This document shows, in pieces, positions 1 through 5,072 of a DNA stretch of 6,602 bases. The notes under the pieces were generated by a model. The model worked only from the letters and a program-made list of their open reading frames with translations, searched no databases and had not been told where the DNA came from. The stretch spans positions 1 to 6,602 of the forward strand of contig CAMTZV010000089.1 of NCBI GenBank assembly GCA_947086625.1, written 5' to 3'. Positions within the stretch are counted from its first letter, which is position 1. Each line of letters opens with the position of its first letter. Source of the DNA: an uncultured bacterium (GTDB taxonomy: Bacteria > Bacillota > Clostridia > Lachnospirales > Lachnospiraceae). The position numbers and the translations under genes were made by a program.

Positions 1-547
1 GATCCACGGTCCCAAGGGGGTTGGATTTTTGTATGTGAAGGATAAGACGAAGCTGCGGCCGGTCATCTTCGGCGGCGGGCAGCAGAAAAATATGCGCTCC
101 GGCACGGAGAACGTTGCCGGTATCGCGGCGCTCGGCGCAGCGGCGGAGGAGCTGTACGAAGATTTTGACGAAAAGATCGCGCGACTCTATGAGCTGCGCA
201 CATATATAATAGAAGGAATGGAAGCGCTGGAGGGCGTAAGCGTCAACGGAGCGGGAGGGGAAGAGAGTGCGCCGCACATCGTCAGCGCGAGCTTTGCGGG
301 CGTGCGCGCGGAGGTGCTTTTACACGCGTTGGAGGAGCACGGCGTCTACGTCTCCGCGGGTTCGGCGTGCTCCTCGAACCACCCGGCGATCTCCGGCACG
401 CTGAAGGCGATCGGTGTAAAGGAAGAGCTTTTGGACGCGACCGTGCGCTTTTCCATGTCGGTGGAGAGCACGCGGGAGGAAGCGGACTATGTGCTGGCGC
501 AGCTTCGCGAGCTGCTCCCGCAGCTGCGGCGATTCCGCAGGCATTGA
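1..547 (+). CDS. Cysteine desulfurase (NifS/IscS family), 3' part, truncated by window start
   Basis: This PLP-dependent enzyme takes sulfur from L-cysteine as an enzyme persulfide and passes it to acceptors. The neighbouring thiI suggests the acceptor is ThiI, as for Bacillus NifZ. The reading frame starts at base 2 and gives 181 residues before the TGA at 545-547. The visible protein opens with IHGPKGVGFLY, the segment just after the PLP-binding His-Lys of this family. That lysine codon would end at base 1, so about the first half is missing. The motif RSGTEN follows at about residue 33. The sulfur-accepting cysteine sits in the loop SAGSACSSNHP, with its codon at 368-370, and the typical C-terminal domain RFSMSVESTREEAD comes after it. 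The family identity is secure. The exact subgroup (NifS, IscS or NifZ-like) is inferred from context only. A 101-bp gap separates it from thiI, with no evident terminator, so co-transcription is likely. Confidence 0.95.
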   Translation, partial: IHGPKGVGFLYVKDKTKLRPVIFGGGQQKNMRSGTENVAGIAALGAAAEELYEDFDEKIARLYELRTYIIEGMEALEGVSVNGAGGEESAPHIVSASFAGVRAEVLLHALEEHGVYVSAGSACSSNHPAISGTLKAIGVKEELLDATVRFSMSVESTREEADYVLAQLRELLPQLRRFRRH

Positions 548-600
548 GCGGTAAAGGGCGGCCCGTGGCGGTTTTGCGGCATTGAGGCGTGCGGGCGGCA
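540..600 (+). repeat. Imperfect direct repeat spanning the desulfurase stop codon
   Basis: The end of the desulfurase gene, from 540, is partly repeated from 578, 38 bp downstream. Two blocks match exactly: GGCATTGAG (540-548 and 578-586) and GGGCGGC (556-562 and 593-599). The bases between them differ and one base is missing in the second copy. The repeat includes the His codon and TGA stop of the gene, so it could be an old local duplication of the 3' end. In GC-rich sequence chance similarity is also possible. Confidence 0.3.
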
Positions 601-648
601 CTGTGCGCGGCGCGGACAGGACGGTTACGATTTTTACAGGGAGAAACG

Positions 649-1833
649 ATGGAATATCAGGCATTTTTAATCAAGTACGGCGAGATCGCCGTGAAGGGAA
701 AGAACCGGCACATTTTTGAGGACACGCTGCTCTCGCAGATTCAGAACGCGCTCGCGCGCGTGGAGGGGGACTTCCATGTGAGCAAGGAGAGCGGGCGCAT
801 GTATGTGGAGGCGTTAAGCGCCTACGACTATGACGAGCTGATGGACGCGCTGACAAAGGTGTTCGGCATTGTGGGCATCTGCCCGATGGTGCGTCTGGAG
901 GACGAGGGCTTTGAAAAGCTGGCGCAGGATATCGTAAGTTATGTGGGCGAGGCCTACCGGGACAAAAATTTTACGTTCAAGGTACACGGGCGGCGCGCGC
1001 GCAAAAACTATCCGATGACCTCCATGGAGCTGGCGGCGGCGCTGGGCGAGCGGCTTTTGGAGGCTTACCCGGATATCCGCGTGGATGTGCATGAGCCGCA
1101 GGTCAACATCCATGTGGAGATCCGTGCGCACATCAACGTGTATTCCACGGAGGTGCCCGGCCCCGGCGGTATGCCGGTCGGCACGGCGGGAAAAGGGATG
1201 CTGCTGCTCTCCGGGGGAATCGACAGCCCGGTGGCGGGGTATATGATCGCAAAGCGGGGCGTTCGGCTGGAGGCGACGTATTTTCATGCGCCGCCGTACA
1301 CCTCCGAGCGGGCAAAGGAGAAGGTCGTCGATCTGGCGCGGATCGTGGCGCGCTACAGCGGGCCGATCCGCCTGCACGTCGTGAACTTTACAGAGATCCA
1401 GCTTGCAATTTACGAGAAATGCCCACACGACCAGCTCACGATCATCATGCGGCGCTATATGATGATGATCGCGGAGCATTTTGCAAAGGCGTCGAACTGC
1501 CTTGGGCTGATCACGGGTGAGAGCATCGGACAGGTGGCGAGCCAGACGATGCCCTCGCTTCTCGTGACGAACGAGGTATGCACGCTTCCGGTCTATCGGC
1601 CCTTGATCGGCTTTGACAAGCAGGAGATTGTCGATATCTCAAACCGCATCGACGCGTTCGAGACGTCCATTTTGCCGTTTGAGGACTGCTGTACGATCTT
1701 TGTCGCGAAGCATCCGGTGACAAGGCCGAGCTTAAAATCGATCAAAAAGTCGGAGACGCACCTCGCGGATGTGATTGAGGAAATGGTGCGGCGCGCGATC
1801 GAGACGACGGAGGACATCGTCGTGGAGGCGTAG
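649..1833 (+). CDS. thiI: tRNA 4-thiouridine synthetase ThiI (no rhodanese domain)
   Basis: ThiI adenylates U8 of tRNA and replaces its oxygen with sulfur. In many bacteria it also feeds thiamin thiazole synthesis. The protein has 394 residues. The N-terminus LIKYGEIAVKGKNR is typical of the family, and a THUMP RNA-binding region covers roughly residues 60-165. The PP-loop SGGIDSP lies at residues 188-194. Adjacent cysteines C347/C348 in the EDCCTIF motif correspond to the PP-loop-domain catalytic cysteine (Cys344 in E. coli). The protein ends about 50 residues later, so the C-terminal rhodanese domain of the E. coli enzyme is absent. Many Firmicute ThiI proteins share this short form and presumably accept sulfur directly from the partner desulfurase, here encoded immediately upstream. 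ATG 649 is chosen because AGGGAG (638-643) precedes it by 5 nt and the family N-terminus begins there. In-frame codons back to 589 encode an unrelated extension. Confidence 0.96.
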   Translation: MEYQAFLIKYGEIAVKGKNRHIFEDTLLSQIQNALARVEGDFHVSKESGRMYVEALSAYDYDELMDALTKVFGIVGICPMVRLEDEGFEKLAQDIVSYVGEAYRDKNFTFKVHGRRARKNYPMTSMELAAALGERLLEAYPDIRVDVHEPQVNIHVEIRAHINVYSTEVPGPGGMPVGTAGKGMLLLSGGIDSPVAGYMIAKRGVRLEATYFHAPPYTSERAKEKVVDLARIVARYSGPIRLHVVNFTEIQLAIYEKCPHDQLTIIMRRYMMMIAEHFAKASNCLGLITGESIGQVASQTMPSLLVTNEVCTLPVYRPLIGFDKQEIVDISNRIDAFETSILPFEDCCTIFVAKHPVTRPSLKSIKKSETHLADVIEEMVRRAIETTEDIVVEA

Positions 1834-1860
1834 GGGGCGGGTGTGCGCCCGTGTAATGCG

Positions 1861-1946
1861 AATCGGGCAGGAAAGATCACTTGCCTGCCCGCCGCGCGGG
1901 GCGTACGCTGTGGCAGCAGCGAGATTCCGTATGCGGGCGTGCATAC
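1861..1946. repeat. Structured tandem repeat, unit 1
   Basis: This is the first of two ~86-bp units between convergent genes. Hairpin A pairs CGGGCAGG (1864-1871) with CCTGCCCG (1884-1891). It continues inward through one mismatch to AAG/CTT (1873-1875/1880-1882) with the tetraloop ATCA. Hairpin B pairs GCGTACG (1901-1907) with CGTATGC (1928-1934), including one G-T pair. A trace of another B-type 3' arm (TGCGCCC, 1844-1850) lies just after the thiI stop and pairs with GGGCG at 1835-1839, hinting at a degenerate earlier copy. I do not recognise a named family. A REP/BIME-like palindromic repeat or a structured 3' UTR are both possible. Confidence 0.8.
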
Positions 1947-2032
1947 AATCGGGCAGGGAAGGATACTTGCCTGCCCGCCGCGCGGGGCGCATGTTGCGTC
2001 AGCAACAAATTTCCGCATGCGCCCCTGCGCAT
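1947..2032. repeat. Structured tandem repeat, unit 2
   Basis: This copy matches unit 1 at about 41 of the first 47 positions, including 24 identical bases from 1966 to 1989. Hairpin A pairs 1950-1957 with 1970-1977, then AAG/CTT (1959-1961/1966-1968) around the loop GATA. Hairpin B is longer than in unit 1: GGGGCGCATG (1984-1993) pairs perfectly with CATGCGCCCC (2016-2025) and encloses a small TTGC/GCAA hairpin (1994-1997/2002-2005). Relative to unit 1, two base pairs of stem B changed on both sides (T-A to C-G and C-G to T-A) and one G-T became G-C. The fold therefore appears to have been maintained. Confidence 0.8.
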
Positions 2033-2060
2033 AAAAAAAGAATCCTGCTTGCAGGATTCT
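2033..2060 (-). terminator. Rho-independent terminator of the HPr-like gene
   Basis: Read on the minus strand, a perfect 9-bp stem (2052-2060 with 2039-2047) closes a four-base loop and runs into an uninterrupted U tract (complement of A2033-A2038). It lies 39 bp past the stop of the minus-strand HPr-like gene. On the plus strand no T run follows the stem, so it should act in one direction only and would not be expected to stop thiI transcription. Confidence 0.9.
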
Positions 2061-2099
2061 CCGCCCACGGGCGACGGCCTGAACGCAAAAGCATTCGGC

Positions 2100-2333
2100 T
2101 TAATCTACTAAGTACGGCTTGATGACCTCTAAGATCTCATCGGTATTGTCACCGGAGTGGATGGCAAGATCGATGGGCTTTGAGAGGTCCAGGCTGAAGA
2201 TGCCCATGATGGATTTCGCATCGATAACGTATCTTCCGGAAATCAGATCAAAGTCGTAATCGAACTGTGAGATCGAGTTCACGAAGGATTTCACCTTATC
2301 GATGGAGTTCAGAGAAATCTGTACTGTTTTCAT
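2100..2333 (-). CDS. HPr-family protein lacking the phosphocarrier histidine (Crh-like)
   Basis: This small cytoplasmic protein of 77 residues belongs to the PTS HPr fold family. The diagnostic match is DAKSIMGIFSLDL. S41 there corresponds to Ser46 of HPr, the residue phosphorylated by HPr kinase in Firmicutes. HPr normally carries the EI-phosphorylated His15 in a GLHARPA motif near residue 12-18. The matching stretch here reads NSIDKVKSF, about two residues shorter, with no histidine or arginine. The only histidine is H59, far from that position. It therefore should not carry phosphate in sugar uptake. A regulatory, Crh-like role is inferred, not shown. Start ATG 2333 is supported by AAGGAGG 7 nt upstream. 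A longer in-frame start at 2351 would overlap the ribosome binding site and is unlikely. The gene is monocistronic, convergent to thiI and divergent from mtaB, with its own promoter and terminator. Confidence 0.85.
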   Translation of the reverse strand: MKTVQISLNSIDKVKSFVNSISQFDYDFDLISGRYVIDAKSIMGIFSLDLSKPIDLAIHSGDNTDEILEVIKPYLVD

Positions 2334-2340
2334 ATTAAAA

Positions 2341-2347
2341 CCTCCTT
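2341..2347 (-). promoter_or_regulatory. Strong Shine-Dalgarno of the HPr-like gene
   Basis: AAGGAGG on the minus strand, 7 nt before ATG 2333, is a near-perfect match to the 16S rRNA 3' end. It fixes the start of the HPr-like gene and implies efficient translation. Confidence 0.9.
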
Positions 2348-2369
2348 GCAATTCGTTTCGTTTACAGAC

Positions 2370-2398
2370 ATAGTACCGTTTTTTACCGGAAAAGTCAA
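2370..2398 (-). promoter_or_regulatory. Sigma-A-type promoter of the HPr-like gene
   Basis: On the minus strand, a -35 box TTGACT (2393-2398) is separated by exactly 17 bp from a -10 box TACTAT (2370-2375). Both match the consensus at 5 of 6 and 4 of 6 positions. Transcription would start near 2363, giving a leader of roughly 30 nt that carries the Shine-Dalgarno. The spacer contains TACCG twice (2374-2378 and 2384-2388, plus-strand coordinates), exactly one helical turn apart. Confidence 0.8.
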
Positions 2399-2430
2399 CT
2401 GATTAGAAGATAAAAAAAGGATAAAAAAGC

Positions 2431-3789
2431 GTGAAAAAAGAAATAAGAAAAAGGAAAGCGGCGCTTCACAACCTGGGCTGCAAGGTAAATTCCTACGAGA
2501 CGGAGGCAATGGCACAGATGCTCGCACAGGCGGGCTATGAGCTGGTGGATTTTACGCATGAGGCGGATGTATACATTGTCAATACGTGCTCGGTCACGAA
2601 CATCGCCGACCGCAAATCGCGCCAGATGCTCCACCGCGCGCGGAGCAAAAACCCGGATGCGGTCATCGTGGCGACGGGCTGCTACGTGCAGACGGCGGGC
2701 GAAGAGCTGGAAAAGGATGCGGGTGTCGATATCGTCATCGGAAACAATAAAAAGGCGGGGCTTCTGCCGCTGCTCGAACGCTTTTTTTCGGAGAAAAGGC
2801 GGTTGTCGGACGTGATCGACATCAACGACGGCGCGCAGGACTATGAGGAGCTCGGTCTGCTCGCGGGCGGGTCGCACACGCGCGCCTTTTTGAAGGTGCA
2901 GGACGGCTGCAACCAGTTTTGCAGCTACTGTATCATCCCCTCCGCGCGCGGAAGAGTGCGCAGCCGCGACCCGGAGCGCGTGTATGCGGAGGTGTGCACG
3001 CTGGCAGAAAACGGCTACCGGGAGGTCGTCTTAAACGGCATCCACTTAAGCTCTTACGGCGCGGGCACGTCGTATACGCTGCTCGATCTGATCCGAAGGA
3101 TACATGGTGTTCCCGGCATTGCGCGCATCCGGCTGGGCTCGCTCGAGCCGCGCATCGTCACGGAGGAGTTTGTAAGGCAGCTCGCCGCGCTTCCGAAGGT
3201 ATGCCCGCATTTTCACCTGTCGCTGCAGAGCGGCTGCGATGCCACGCTTGCGCGGATGAACCGGAAGTACACGACCGCGGAGTATGAGCGGGGGTGTGCG
3301 CTCCTTCGCGCGGCGTATGCGCACCCGGCAATCACGACAGATGTGATTGTGGGCTTTCCGGGGGAGAGTGAGCAGGAGTTTGCACGGACAAGGGAGTTTG
3401 TGGAGCGCATCGGCTTTTATGAGATGCATGTGTTCCAGTATTCCAAAAGGCGCGGCACGAGGGCCGAGCGGATGGAGGGGCAGGTGCCGGAGGCGGTAAA
3501 AAAGGAGCGCAGCCGTATCCTGCTGGCGCTTGGCGAGCGGCAGTCGCGGGCGTTTCGCGACTACTATGTCGGAAGGGAAGCGGGCGTGCTCTTCGAGGAG
3601 GAGACGCGTATCGGGGAAAAGGTATATCTGACCGGCTTCACGCCGGAGTATGTGCGGCTCGCGACGGAGATTGCGCCGGGGGATGAGACGCTTCAAAACC
3701 GGATCTGCACGGGCGTTGTGGGGGAGGCGCTAAGCGGGGAGATTTACAGGATAGCCGTTACTATTCACGGCCCGGGAGGCCGCTCATAG
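2431..3789 (+). CDS. mtaB: tRNA t6A37 methylthiotransferase MtaB
   Basis: MtaB is a radical-SAM enzyme that adds a methylthio group to t6A37 in ANN-decoding tRNAs, giving ms2t6A. The protein has 452 residues. The N-terminal methylthiotransferase domain carries three cluster cysteines: C17 (LGCKVN), C53 (NTCSVTN) and C84 (TGCYVQ). The radical-SAM motif CNQFCSYC spans residues 160-167, followed by IIPSARGRVRSR. A C-terminal TRAM-like RNA-binding domain covers about 375-437. LGCKVN, rather than the LGC-xKN forms of MiaB/RimO, favours MtaB. The GTG start at 2431 is needed to keep C17. A modest AAAGGAT (2416-2422) lies upstream, and the next in-frame ATG would delete the first cluster cysteine. 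The last residues (442-452) and the stop codon are encoded inside a MITE-like repeat, so the natural C-terminus has probably been replaced. The gene is divergent from the HPr-like gene, and its own promoter is not clear. Confidence 0.95.
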   Translation: MKKEIRKRKAALHNLGCKVNSYETEAMAQMLAQAGYELVDFTHEADVYIVNTCSVTNIADRKSRQMLHRARSKNPDAVIVATGCYVQTAGEELEKDAGVDIVIGNNKKAGLLPLLERFFSEKRRLSDVIDINDGAQDYEELGLLAGGSHTRAFLKVQDGCNQFCSYCIIPSARGRVRSRDPERVYAEVCTLAENGYREVVLNGIHLSSYGAGTSYTLLDLIRRIHGVPGIARIRLGSLEPRIVTEEFVRQLAALPKVCPHFHLSLQSGCDATLARMNRKYTTAEYERGCALLRAAYAHPAITTDVIVGFPGESEQEFARTREFVERIGFYEMHVFQYSKRRGTRAERMEGQVPEAVKKERSRILLALGERQSRAFRDYYVGREAGVLFEEETRIGEKVYLTGFTPEYVRLATEIAPGDETLQNRICTGVVGEALSGEIYRIAVTIHGPGGRS

Positions 3790-3905
3790 TAACGATTCGG
3801 GGCGATATTTCGAATTTTGCTGCGCAAAAATCGCCCCTCATTCCTGAATCATGTTCTCACGGAACGCGCAGCCAGTGCGCGTTCCTGGGGCGTGAAAAGT
3901 AACGG
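3754..3905. mobile_element. MITE-like inverted-repeat element overlapping the mtaB 3' end
   Basis: Terminal inverted repeats at 3755-3773 and 3887-3905 match at 17 of 19 positions, bounding a ~150-bp segment with no gene of its own. ATA on both outer sides (3751-3753 and 3906-3908) may be a short target duplication, but three AT-rich bases are weak evidence. The inside is packed with hairpins. The left end folds as 3756-3764 with 3786-3794, plus CGGCC/GGCCG at 3768-3772/3778-3782. A second pairs 3799-3806 with 3830-3837 and encloses TTTTGC/GCAAAA. A third pairs 3861-3870 perfectly with 3876-3885. I do not recognise a transposase family that would mobilise it. Confidence 0.65.
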
Positions 3906-3921
3906 ATAACCCCCTCTTTTT
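3887..3921 (+). terminator. Possible weak terminator after mtaB
   Basis: GGGGCGT (3887-3893) can pair with ACG (3902-3904) and, after a five-base bulge, with CCCC (3910-3913 region), followed by TCTTTTT (3915-3921). The stem is short and bulged, so this is only a candidate. It is the sole T-tract stop signal seen on the plus strand between mtaB and ireB. Confidence 0.3.
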
Positions 3922-3940
3922 AAACCACGGTGAATAAAGG

Positions 3941-3969
3941 TTGAATTTTTGACGCAACTATATTAAAAT
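3941..3969 (+). promoter_or_regulatory. Probable promoter of the ireB-ruvX-DUF1292-rnj run
   Basis: TTGAAT (3941-3946) and TAAAAT (3964-3969) are separated by 17 bp, a good sigma-A arrangement. A start near 3976 would give a leader of about 70 nt. I see no stable hairpin or riboswitch in that leader. An alternative -35, TTGACG (3949-3954), has no convincing -10 at normal spacing. Confidence 0.65.
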
Positions 3970-4044
3970 AGTATCCGAATGGTGCTTGCGGTACAAAAAG
4001 AACAAAAGAGCGCAGCTACAGAGCACATATAAGGACGTGGAATT

Positions 4045-4305
4045 ATGCAGGATAAAAACCAGACGCAATTTTTTAAAGTGGAAAAGGAACCGGAGATCCG
4101 GGTGAGGGACGTTCTGGAGGTCGTTTACAGCTCCCTCTCCGAGAAGGGCTATAATCCGCTGAACCAGATCGTGGGCTATATTATGTCCGGCGACCCGACA
4201 TATATTACAAGCCATAACAATGCCCGCAGCCTGATCATGAAGGTGGAGCGGGACGAGCTTGTGGAGGAGCTGCTTGACGCCTATATTAAGCAGAATTTTA
4301 AATAG
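4045..4305 (+). CDS. ireB: IreB family regulatory phosphoprotein (UPF0297/DUF965)
   Basis: This is a small cytoplasmic protein of 86 residues. The conserved core [20 protein letters not shown], followed by the NNARSLI and [10 protein letters not shown] segments, identifies the family, and the length is usual. In Enterococcus faecalis, IreB is phosphorylated on N-terminal threonine by the PASTA kinase IreK and acts against cephalosporin resistance. Here the N-terminal tail has a single threonine, T7, just before FF. It is the likely phosphoacceptor, by analogy only. ATG 4045 is preceded by AAGGA (4031-4035), spaced about 9 nt. It is the first gene of a compact run, and its TAG stop lies three bases before the ruvX start, which suggests translational coupling. 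This ireB-ruvX-DUF1292 order is common in Firmicutes. Whether the kinase of this organism acts on it cannot be seen here. Confidence 0.93.
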   Translation: MQDKNQTQFFKVEKEPEIRVRDVLEVVYSSLSEKGYNPLNQIVGYIMSGDPTYITSHNNARSLIMKVERDELVEELLDAYIKQNFK

Positions 4306-4308
4306 CCT

Positions 4309-4752
4309 ATGAAGCGGATCATGGGATTGGACTTTGGCTCGAAGACGGTTGGCGTGGCTGTGAGCGACCCGCTCGGCATTACCGCGCAGGGCGTGGAGAT
4401 CGTGCGCCGCAAATCGGAGAACAAGCTCCGCCGGACTTTTGCGCGCATCGAAGAGCTCATCGAGGCGTATGAGATCGGGGAGATCGTGCTCGGCTACCCG
4501 AAAAATATGAACGGCACACAGGGGGAGCGTTGCGAGAAGACAAAAGAGTTTCAGGCGATGCTGGAGAGACGCACCGGGCTTGCGGTGGCGCTGTGGGACG
4601 AGCGGCTGACGACGGTGGCCGCGGACCGTGCGATGGCGGAGGCGGGCCTTGGCTTTCGCGCGCGTAAAGAACATGTGGATGAGATCGCGGCGGTTCTGAT
4701 TTTGCAGGGCTATATGGATGCGCAGGCGATGAAGGGCGTGCAGGATCACTGA
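4309..4752 (+). CDS. ruvX: RuvX/YqgF, putative Holliday junction resolvase and pre-16S rRNA nuclease
   Basis: RuvX is an RNase H-fold nuclease. The E. coli homologue YqgF matures the 5' end of 16S rRNA, and the family is also annotated as a Holliday junction resolvase. The protein has 147 residues, a normal length. The first catalytic aspartate is D8 in [16 protein letters not shown]. The strand [11 protein letters not shown] is followed by [11 protein letters not shown]98 lies in WDERLTT, and D124 in [14 protein letters not shown] completes the acidic set. ATG 4309 lies three bases after the ireB stop. No clear Shine-Dalgarno precedes it, so translation probably depends on ribosomes finishing ireB. 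ATG 4321 (residue 5) is an alternative, but family members usually have a few residues before the MGLD segment. Twenty-one bases separate its stop from the next gene start. Confidence 0.95.
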   Translation: MKRIMGLDFGSKTVGVAVSDPLGITAQGVEIVRRKSENKLRRTFARIEELIEAYEIGEIVLGYPKNMNGTQGERCEKTKEFQAMLERRTGLAVALWDERLTTVAADRAMAEAGLGFRARKEHVDEIAAVLILQGYMDAQAMKGVQDH

Positions 4753-4773
4753 CGGGCTTTCGTGGAGGGCGGC

Positions 4774-5028
4774 ATGGAAAAGGTCGTATTTACTGACCCC
4801 GTGGACGGGGAGTGTATTGAATTTTATGTATTAGAACAGACAAGAATCAACGGATATAACTATATTTTGGTGACCGGGGATGCGGATGGGGACTGTGATT
4901 GCTATATCATGAAGGAGACCATCGAATCGGACGGGGAATCCACCTACGATATGGTGGAGGATGACACGGAATTAAACGCGCTCGCAAAGGTGTTTGCCGA
5001 GATGATGGACGACGTAGAGATTATCTAG
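4774..5028 (+). CDS. DUF1292 domain protein (YrzB-like)
   Basis: This is a small, very acidic protein of 84 residues with the DUF1292 pattern: an N-terminal VVFTDPVDGECIEFYVLEQT strand pair, a central NYILVTGDADGDCDCYIMK, and an acidic C-terminus EDDTELNALAKVFAEMMDD. Its biochemical role is unknown. The family almost always sits next to ireB and ruvX, as here. Two cysteines in DCDC are close together, but no known metal-site pattern is evident. ATG 4774 is chosen over an in-frame GTG at 4762 because GGAGGG (4764-4769) lies at the right distance before the ATG and overlaps that GTG. No membrane segment or signal peptide is seen. It is probably co-transcribed with ruvX and the RNase J gene 44 bp downstream. 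Confidence 0.9.
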   Translation: MEKVVFTDPVDGECIEFYVLEQTRINGYNYILVTGDADGDCDCYIMKETIESDGESTYDMVEDDTELNALAKVFAEMMDDVEII

Positions 5029-5060
5029 GCGGGCTATGCGGCTTCATATCCGGGAAATTT

Positions 5061-5066
5061 AGGAGG
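5061..5066 (+). promoter_or_regulatory. Shine-Dalgarno fixing the TTG start of the RNase J gene
   Basis: AGGAGG ends 6 nt before TTG 5073. No ATG or GTG in the correct frame lies between it and the conserved start of the protein, so a TTG start is the best reading. A strong ribosome site with a poor start codon may set moderate expression. Confidence 0.85.
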
Positions 5067-5072
5067 TTTCAT

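Noticed and set aside
814..1479. Long minus-strand open frame (221 codons) opposite thiI
   Set aside because: It lies wholly antisense to a well-supported thiI. Its translation is rich in His and Arg with no recognisable domain, as expected for a shadow of a GC-rich gene.
1861..2032. Possible CRISPR array
   Set aside because: There are only two units, the repeated part is ~47 bp with internal differences, and the intervening sequence is itself related between units. No spacer structure or cas gene is present.
1732..2122. Several open frames across the repeat region encoding PARRAGR-like peptides
   Set aside because: They arise because the tandem repeat lacks stops in several frames. They appear on both strands, have no good ribosome sites and match no family.
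2333..2351. Upstream in-frame start for the HPr-like protein (MQGGFN extension)
   Set aside because: The extension is translated from the Shine-Dalgarno itself. The downstream ATG has ideal spacing to AAGGAGG.
2346..2374. Possible plus-strand promoter for mtaB (TTGCAA, 17 bp, CATAGT)
   Set aside because: Both boxes match the consensus at only 4 of 6 positions, and the site overlaps the stronger minus-strand promoter. It is too weak to annotate, though mtaB must have a promoter nearby.
3927..3938. CACGGTGAATAA resembling the inner part of the element's inverted repeat
   Set aside because: The match covers only about nine bases and stops outside the element. This is not enough to claim a second copy.
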